From the NCBI GenBank assembly GCA_018830765.1, contig JAHJRJ010000091.1, positions 1 to 26,569 of the forward strand: 26,569 nt of DNA. The letters are read 5' to 3'. The notes beneath the pieces are model-generated. The model saw nothing but the letters and a program-made list of their open reading frames with translations, did not search any database and was not told the origin of the DNA. Below, piece after piece: positions 24,604-26,569 of the stretch. A program made the position numbers and the translations under genes. Origin of the DNA: Bacteroidota bacterium (GTDB taxonomy: Bacteria > Bacteroidota > Ignavibacteria > UBA10030 > BY39). Numbering within the stretch: position 1 is the first letter of the stretch; every line of letters begins with the position of its first letter.

Positions 24604-24927
24604 ATGAAAATCCATAAAAATGACAATGTAATAGTAATCTCTGGAAATGCAGACGGTAAAACCGGTAAAATATTAAAAGTATTTCGTGACAACCTCCGCG
24701 TTATCGTCGAAGGTGTAAACATCACAAAACGTCATTCACGTCCGAATCAAAAAAATCCCAAAGGTGGTATTGTCCAGAAAGAAGCTCCTATTCATGTTTC
24801 CAACGTGATGGTTATCTGCCCGAAGTGTAGCGAACCGTCGCGTGTAGGCCGTAAAAAAGTAACCGATGCAGCTACTGGCAGAAAGCACGTTATGCGTATT
24901 TGCAGAAATTGTGAAGAAATGTTTTAA
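24604..24927 (+). CDS. rplX: Ribosomal protein L24 (uL24)
   Basis: This 107-residue protein has the KOW motif near the start ('NDNVIVISGNADGKTGKILK') and 'EAPIHVSNVMVICPKCSEP' later. It assists the first steps of 50S assembly. Two CxxC pairs (CPKC and CRNC) in the C-terminal part are seen in many bacterial L24 proteins and could bind zinc. The length is normal. Confidence 0.96.
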   Translation: MKIHKNDNVIVISGNADGKTGKILKVFRDNLRVIVEGVNITKRHSRPNQKNPKGGIVQKEAPIHVSNVMVICPKCSEPSRVGRKKVTDAATGRKHVMRICRNCEEMF

Positions 24928-24944
24928 CAGACATAGAAAAAAAT

Positions 24945-25532
24945 ATGGCAAAAGAAAAAACAACAAAAAGCGTCGAAGAAAAAGGCATCCCTCCGCGTTT
25001 ATACGAAAGATATAAAAAAGAAATTGTTCCCGCTTTAAAAGAAAAGTTTAATTATAAAAGTGTGGCACAAGTTCCAAAAATTGAAAAAATTTCTATAAAC
25101 GTCGGTGTCGGACAAGCATCGCAAGACCCGAAAATTATAGAAGTCGTAACCAAAGAATTGGAATTGATAGCAGGTCAGAAACCTGTTGTAACAAAAGCTA
25201 AAAAAGCCATCTCGAATTTCAAACTCCGTGAAGGTATGCCTGTAGGCATAAGAGTTACATTAAGGCGCCAACGTATGTTCGAATTCTTCGACCGCCTGAT
25301 AAGTATTGCGATGCCAAGAATTCGCGACTTCAAAGGTTTATCCGATAAATCTTTCGACGGCAGAGGCAATTATACTTTGGGTGTCAAAGAACAGATTATT
25401 TTCCCGGAGATCGACGTCGATAAGATAACAAAGATTTTCGGAATGGATATCACGTTTGTAACTACGGCAGAAACTGACAAGGAAGCCTACGAACTGCTGA
25501 AAGCATTCGGCGTTCCTTTTGTAAAGCCATAA
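24945..25532 (+). CDS. rplE: Ribosomal protein L5 (uL5)
   Basis: This 195-residue protein contains 'PKIEKISINVGVGQA', 'AISNFKLREGMPVGIRVTLR' and 'FDGRGNYTLGVKEQIIFPEI', all L5 hallmarks. It binds 5S rRNA and forms the bridge to the 30S head. It is about 16 residues longer than the usual 179 because of a charged N-terminal extension ('MAKEKTTKSVEEKGIPP'). No better internal ATG is visible, so the extension is probably real. Confidence 0.96.
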   Translation: MAKEKTTKSVEEKGIPPRLYERYKKEIVPALKEKFNYKSVAQVPKIEKISINVGVGQASQDPKIIEVVTKELELIAGQKPVVTKAKKAISNFKLREGMPVGIRVTLRRQRMFEFFDRLISIAMPRIRDFKGLSDKSFDGRGNYTLGVKEQIIFPEIDVDKITKIFGMDITFVTTAETDKEAYELLKAFGVPFVKP

Positions 25533-25572
25533 ATAAAATAACAGTAATTATAAAAATAAATCAGGAGTATAC

Positions 25573-25758
25573 TTGGCACGTTTAGCAATGAGAGTTAAAG
25601 CAAAGAAGACCCCGAGATTCGAGGTACGTAAACATAATCGCTGCAATATTTGCGGCCGACCCAGAGCGTATATCAGAAAATACGGGATCTGTCGTCTTTG
25701 TTTTCGTCAACTTGCTTTAGATGGAAAAATTCCTGGTATTCGTAAAGCAAGTTGGTAA
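25573..25758 (+). CDS. rpsN: Ribosomal protein S14 type Z (uS14), zinc-binding
   Basis: This 61-residue protein starts at TTG, with AGGAG upstream. Four cysteines at 24, 27, 40 and 43 (CNIC, CRLC) form the zinc site of the short S14 form, in contrast to the roughly 100-residue cysteine-free form. 'GICRLCFRQLALDGKIPGIRKASW' marks the C-terminus. With the zinc-binding L33 it shows a genome that keeps zinc-dependent ribosomal proteins in its main operons. Confidence 0.97.
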   Translation: MARLAMRVKAKKTPRFEVRKHNRCNICGRPRAYIRKYGICRLCFRQLALDGKIPGIRKASW

Positions 25759-25787
25759 AATAAAAATTTAAGGATAATAAATATAAC

Positions 25788-26183
25788 ATGAACGTTACCG
25801 ATCCAATAGCCGATTATTTAACGCGATTAAGAAACGCTATCAGCGCACATCGAAAGAGAGTCGATATACCAAGCTCTTCTCTTAAAAGAGAAATAACAAA
25901 AATTTTAAAAGAGAAGAAGTATATAAACGACTATTCGGAAATATCTGATAACAAACAAGGTATTATTAGAATACAACTTAAATATACCGGCGGTGTTAAT
26001 GTAATTCACGGTTTGAAACGTATCAGCAAACCCGGTTTAAGAGTCTATACAGATGCCGAAAATATACCGAGAGTATTAGGCGGACTCGGAATTGCAATAA
26101 TATCGACATCGAGCGGATTGAAAACCGACAAAGAAGCAAAGCAACAGCATCTCGGCGGCGAAATTTTATGTCATTTATGGTAA
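25788..26183 (+). CDS. rpsH: Ribosomal protein S8 (uS8)
   Basis: This 131-residue protein begins 'MNVTDPIADYLTRLRNAI' and ends with the S8 signature 'GIAIISTSSGLKTDKEA' and 'GGEILCHLW'. S8 binds helix 21 of 16S rRNA, and in E. coli it represses the spc operon at the L5 site. No copy of that site was identified here. AAGGA precedes the ATG. Confidence 0.97.
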   Translation: MNVTDPIADYLTRLRNAISAHRKRVDIPSSSLKREITKILKEKKYINDYSEISDNKQGIIRIQLKYTGGVNVIHGLKRISKPGLRVYTDAENIPRVLGGLGIAIISTSSGLKTDKEAKQQHLGGEILCHLW

Positions 26184-26209
26184 TTTATTTGAGCTAAAGG
26201 AGAATTAAA

Positions 26210-26569
26210 GTGTCAAGAATAGGACGAAAACCAATCCCGATTCCTAAAGGGGTTAAAGTAGAAATAGACAACAACCTCATCAAGGTTCGCGGATCTAAAG
26301 GTGAGTTACACACAAAATTACACGAAGCGATTTCTGTGAGTGTCGAACAGAATGAAGTCGTTCTTAAAAGAATGAACGACGAGAAAATTAATAAATCGCT
26401 CCACGGTTTGTGGCGCGCCTTGCTAGCGAACATGATTAAAGGTGTTTCAGAAGGTTACCAAAGAAAATTAGAAATAGTAGGTGTGGGTTACAAAGCTGAG
26501 TTAAAGGGTAGAGGTGTTCAATTGGCTTTGGGTTATTCTCATCCGATATTATTCTTGCCTCCAGCAGGA
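26210..26569 (+). CDS. rplF: Ribosomal protein L6 (uL6), N-terminal part (cut by window edge)
   Basis: The frame starts at GTG with AAAGGAG (26196-26202) 7 bases upstream and runs for 120 codons to the edge with no stop. The start 'MSRIGRKPIPIPKGVKVEI' and the later 'GYQRKLEIVGVGYKAELKG' match L6, whose full length is about 178 residues. L6 lies near the sarcin-ricin loop and the factor-binding site. It follows rpsH in the standard spc order. Confidence 0.96.
   Translation, partial: MSRIGRKPIPIPKGVKVEIDNNLIKVRGSKGELHTKLHEAISVSVEQNEVVLKRMNDEKINKSLHGLWRALLANMIKGVSEGYQRKLEIVGVGYKAELKGRGVQLALGYSHPILFLPPAG

Overview
The window is a chromosomal segment from an AT-rich member of the FCB (Fibrobacterota-Chlorobiota-Bacteroidota) group. 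It holds most of the transcription and translation superoperon: a tRNA cluster, then secE-nusG-rplKAJL-rpoBC, then rpsL-rpsG-fusA-tuf, then the S10/spc run from rpsJ to rplF. The tRNA order Thr-Tyr-Gly-Thr-(rpmG)-Trp before secE is typical of the Bacteroidota/Chlorobiota line. However, tuf follows fusA instead of sitting between tRNA-Thr and tRNA-Trp, and many genes carry clear Shine-Dalgarno sites. I therefore lean towards an Ignavibacteria/Chlorobiota-like lineage rather than Bacteroidia. This placement is inference from gene order and has not been tested by a phylogeny.

Layout. Positions 1-395 hold the 5' end of a minus-strand secreted M1-type aminopeptidase, cut by the window edge. Positions 498-2426 encode a DUF2723 polytopic membrane protein with a C-terminal TPR-like segment. 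A sigma70-type promoter at 2458-2487 opens the tRNA cluster: Thr(TGT), Tyr(GTA), Gly(TCC), Thr(GGT), rpmG with a TTG start, then Trp(CCA). From secE (3609) to the right edge all genes lie on the plus strand with short gaps. One further strong promoter sits between rpoC and rpsL (14752-14782). The last gene, rplF, is cut by the right edge after 120 codons.

The protein genes are conventional and look intact and functional. Catalytic and zinc-binding residues of RpoB, RpoC, EF-G, EF-Tu, L33 and S14 are all present.

The unusual part is the tRNA cluster at about 2520-3575. Intact tRNA-Trp lies inside a second tRNA-Trp copy. That copy is interrupted by inverted-repeat insertions at three loop positions: the anticodon, the variable region and the T-loop. 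Its two ends still match as acceptor strands (ACGTGTG and CACACGT), and all remaining pieces align in order with the intact gene. A second degenerate copy, of tRNA-Gly, has its anticodon arm replaced by a perfect hairpin that shares the TCCCG...CGGGA ends with the variable-region hairpin of the Trp copy. Around tRNA-Thr(TGT) there are further 5' and 3' tRNA-Thr-like fragments, the latter split by a hairpin at the T-loop. Together these suggest a family of small palindromic elements that colonise loop positions of tRNA genes or tRNA gene duplicates. This is the best candidate here for something undescribed.
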